Source: Paenibacillus azoreducens
GTDB taxonomy: Bacteria > Bacillota > Bacilli > Paenibacillales > Paenibacillaceae
Assembly: GCF_021654775.1 (NCBI RefSeq)
Contig: NZ_AP025343.1
Span: 4,307,501 to 4,371,500, forward strand
Direction: 5' to 3'
Length of the DNA: 64,000 nucleotides
The stretch's first letter is position 1. Every line of letters begins with the position of its first letter. The position numbers were made by a program, and so were the translations under genes. Shown here one piece after another: positions 63,049 through 64,000 of the stretch. The notes beneath the pieces are model-generated. The model did not search any database, was not told the origin of the DNA, and was given only the letters and a program-made list of their open reading frames with translations.

Positions 63049-63054
63049 TATGTC

Positions 63055-64000
63055 CTACGGTTTCCTGCTTCCAAAGCGGAACTGGTACACGTCCGTCCCG
63101 CTTATGCCTTCCGCCATGCAAACCAGGACAGGCTCGTCTTTTTTCCACTGCAGTATACGTACATAACCGGGATCGCTGTACACGGTCGTTTCATCCACAA
63201 GCCGATTCCCCTCCATTCTGGCGGCCATAAGCTTGTATTGGCCATCCGCGGTGCGCATGGAGTAAGCCACTCCATCCTCATTGGGAGTTGCAGCAATGTT
63301 TTGGAAGGAGCCCTGTTTGACCGGCCGAAGTCCTTGCTGCTCATCCACCTTAAATAAACCTTCCTGTCCGTTTATTTGGCCGGAGACGAGAAGCGACCCG
63401 CCGCCAAGCACGGAGAGGTCGTGCACTTCCCCTTCTGCAAGTTTGCTGACGACGCCGGAGGCGGGGACGATCGACAGAAGCACGCCCTGAGTCGGCTGAT
63501 CGATCGAAGGCAGCGAAACGTAGATACGGCTTTGGTCCGGGGAGGCGACCCATTTCACCATGCTCAAATCATTTTTGGGGATGGTCATGCCGGATGAGTT
63601 CAGGCTGGCAACGGTACGGGTTTGGCCGGTATTCAAATCCCGCAACAAAATGTCCAAACCCAGCAGTTCCAAGCTGTGCCGGTCATCCGGCATGGCGATG
63701 AGGAGCGACCAATCCTGCCAGGACCGGATGACCTTTTTCTGAACGATATCGTAATATACGATTTGCGGAGCATCACTAGCCGAATACGTGGTGTATACCG
63801 CTTTTGTTCCGTCCGCTGAGGCGACAGCGTTCTGCACAGGCTCATTTGGTTGATAGACCTCCGGTCTGCCTGTTGTCAAATCGATGAAGTGTAGGCCCGT
63901 CCCGTCAGCGGACCGGTTATCTTTTAACCAGTAAAGCAGCGCATTGTTTGACAGCAGCCGAGCCTGTTTAACGGGCTCTGAAATCTGCTGTTTGACCACG
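63055..64000 (-). CDS. Beta-propeller-like protein, N-terminus outside the window
   Basis: At least 314 residues, open to the right edge, so the start is not visible (the GTG at 63999 is probably internal). The sequence is a run of beta-rich repeats with ADGTGLHFIDL, SADGTKAVYTTYS, SPDQSRIYVSLP and TPNEDGVAYSMRTADGQYKL, each like a TolB/PD40 or WD40-type propeller blade. No catalytic motif or signal peptide can be judged. The family resembles uncharacterised Bacillales proteins with repeated strands that may be surface-exposed. Function unknown. Confidence 0.65.
   Translation of the reverse strand, partial: VVKQQISEPVKQARLLSNNALLYWLKDNRSADGTGLHFIDLTTGRPEVYQPNEPVQNAVASADGTKAVYTTYSASDAPQIVYYDIVQKKVIRSWQDWSLLIAMPDDRHSLELLGLDILLRDLNTGQTRTVASLNSSGMTIPKNDLSMVKWVASPDQSRIYVSLPSIDQPTQGVLLSIVPASGVVSKLAEGEVHDLSVLGGGSLLVSGQINGQEGLFKVDEQQGLRPVKQGSFQNIAATPNEDGVAYSMRTADGQYKLMAARMEGNRLVDETTVYSDPGYVRILQWKKDEPVLVCMAEGISGTDVYQFRFGSRKP

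Overview
The window looks like a chromosomal segment of a Gram-positive, endospore-forming bacterium, most likely Paenibacillus or a close relative. The grounds are a GerA-type spore germination cluster, Lpl-type lipoprotein/permease sugar importers, an L,D-transpeptidase with a copper-amine-oxidase-like C-terminal domain, lipoboxes, strong AGGAGG-type ribosome binding sites with some TTG/GTG starts, and moderate GC content. No rRNA, tRNA, CRISPR array, prophage or transposase gene was recognised.

Layout. 1-5.2 kb: end of a KhtT-like K+ antiporter subunit, a small membrane protein, then cysJI (assimilatory sulfite reductase) with its own promoter and a candidate small RNA upstream. 5.2-10 kb: an MFS exporter, a 58-aa hydrophilic protein, a secreted beta-helix (polysaccharide-lyase-like) protein and a Cu/Zn superoxide dismutase. 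10.2-16.3 kb: a carbohydrate catabolic cluster (three Gfo/Idh/MocA oxidoreductases and a TIM-barrel isomerase) with a divergent AraC regulator. 17-20.2 kb: pyroglutamate salvage (pcp, pxpA, pxpC, pxpB). 20.4-25.4 kb: YitT, L,D-transpeptidase, DHA2 drug exporter and a WYL regulator. 25.6-28.9 kb: a DUF2268 protease-like gene overlapping a MerR/TipA regulator, then an XRE regulator with ten 28-residue repeats. 29-34.3 kb: a compact TerB-N/TerB-C - DUF2791 (BrxD-like) ATPase - Lhr-like helicase operon, the best candidate for an incompletely described DNA-processing or defence system. 34.7-40.5 kb: Hsp20, ECF sigma/DUF4179 anti-sigma pair, ABC-2 exporter with divergent TetR, and a methyltransferase gene broken by a repeat element. 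41.5-49.4 kb: nucleoside hydrolase and the ribose operon rbsRKDACB. 49.7-58.4 kb: lipoprotein, alpha/beta hydrolase with PadR regulator, Lpl-type ABC importer with GntR regulator, PCYCGC lipoprotein, ArsR regulator. 58.4-62.6 kb: gerA-gerC-small ORF-gerB. 62.8-64 kb: a nitroreductase remnant and a beta-propeller-like protein running off the edge.

The most unusual feature is the density of structured repeats between genes. At least five families can be read: (1) a ~120-bp double-hairpin element, dispersed at 21.5, 39.8, 42.9 and 49.5 kb and amplified into a six-copy, 111-bp tandem array at 13.85-14.52 kb; one copy interrupts a methyltransferase gene and one sits inside the stem-loop of a terminator; (2) clusters of a ~25-bp TAACGAAAC/TAACGGACA motif, always as forward copies followed by inverted copies (16.4, 34.5, 42.6 kb); (3) a second short family with the same forward-forward-reverse-reverse layout around GTGCATCTTTTCC (6.8, 40.7 kb); (4) a ~57-bp palindrome near gene ends (7.4, 21.4, 22.7 kb); (5) a ~196-bp element with inverted ends inserted into a 66-bp tandem repeat within the rbs operon. 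A 37-bp minisatellite (40.9-41.3 kb) and a 140-bp imperfect palindrome (11.4 kb) add to this. No mobilising enzyme for these repeats lies in the window.
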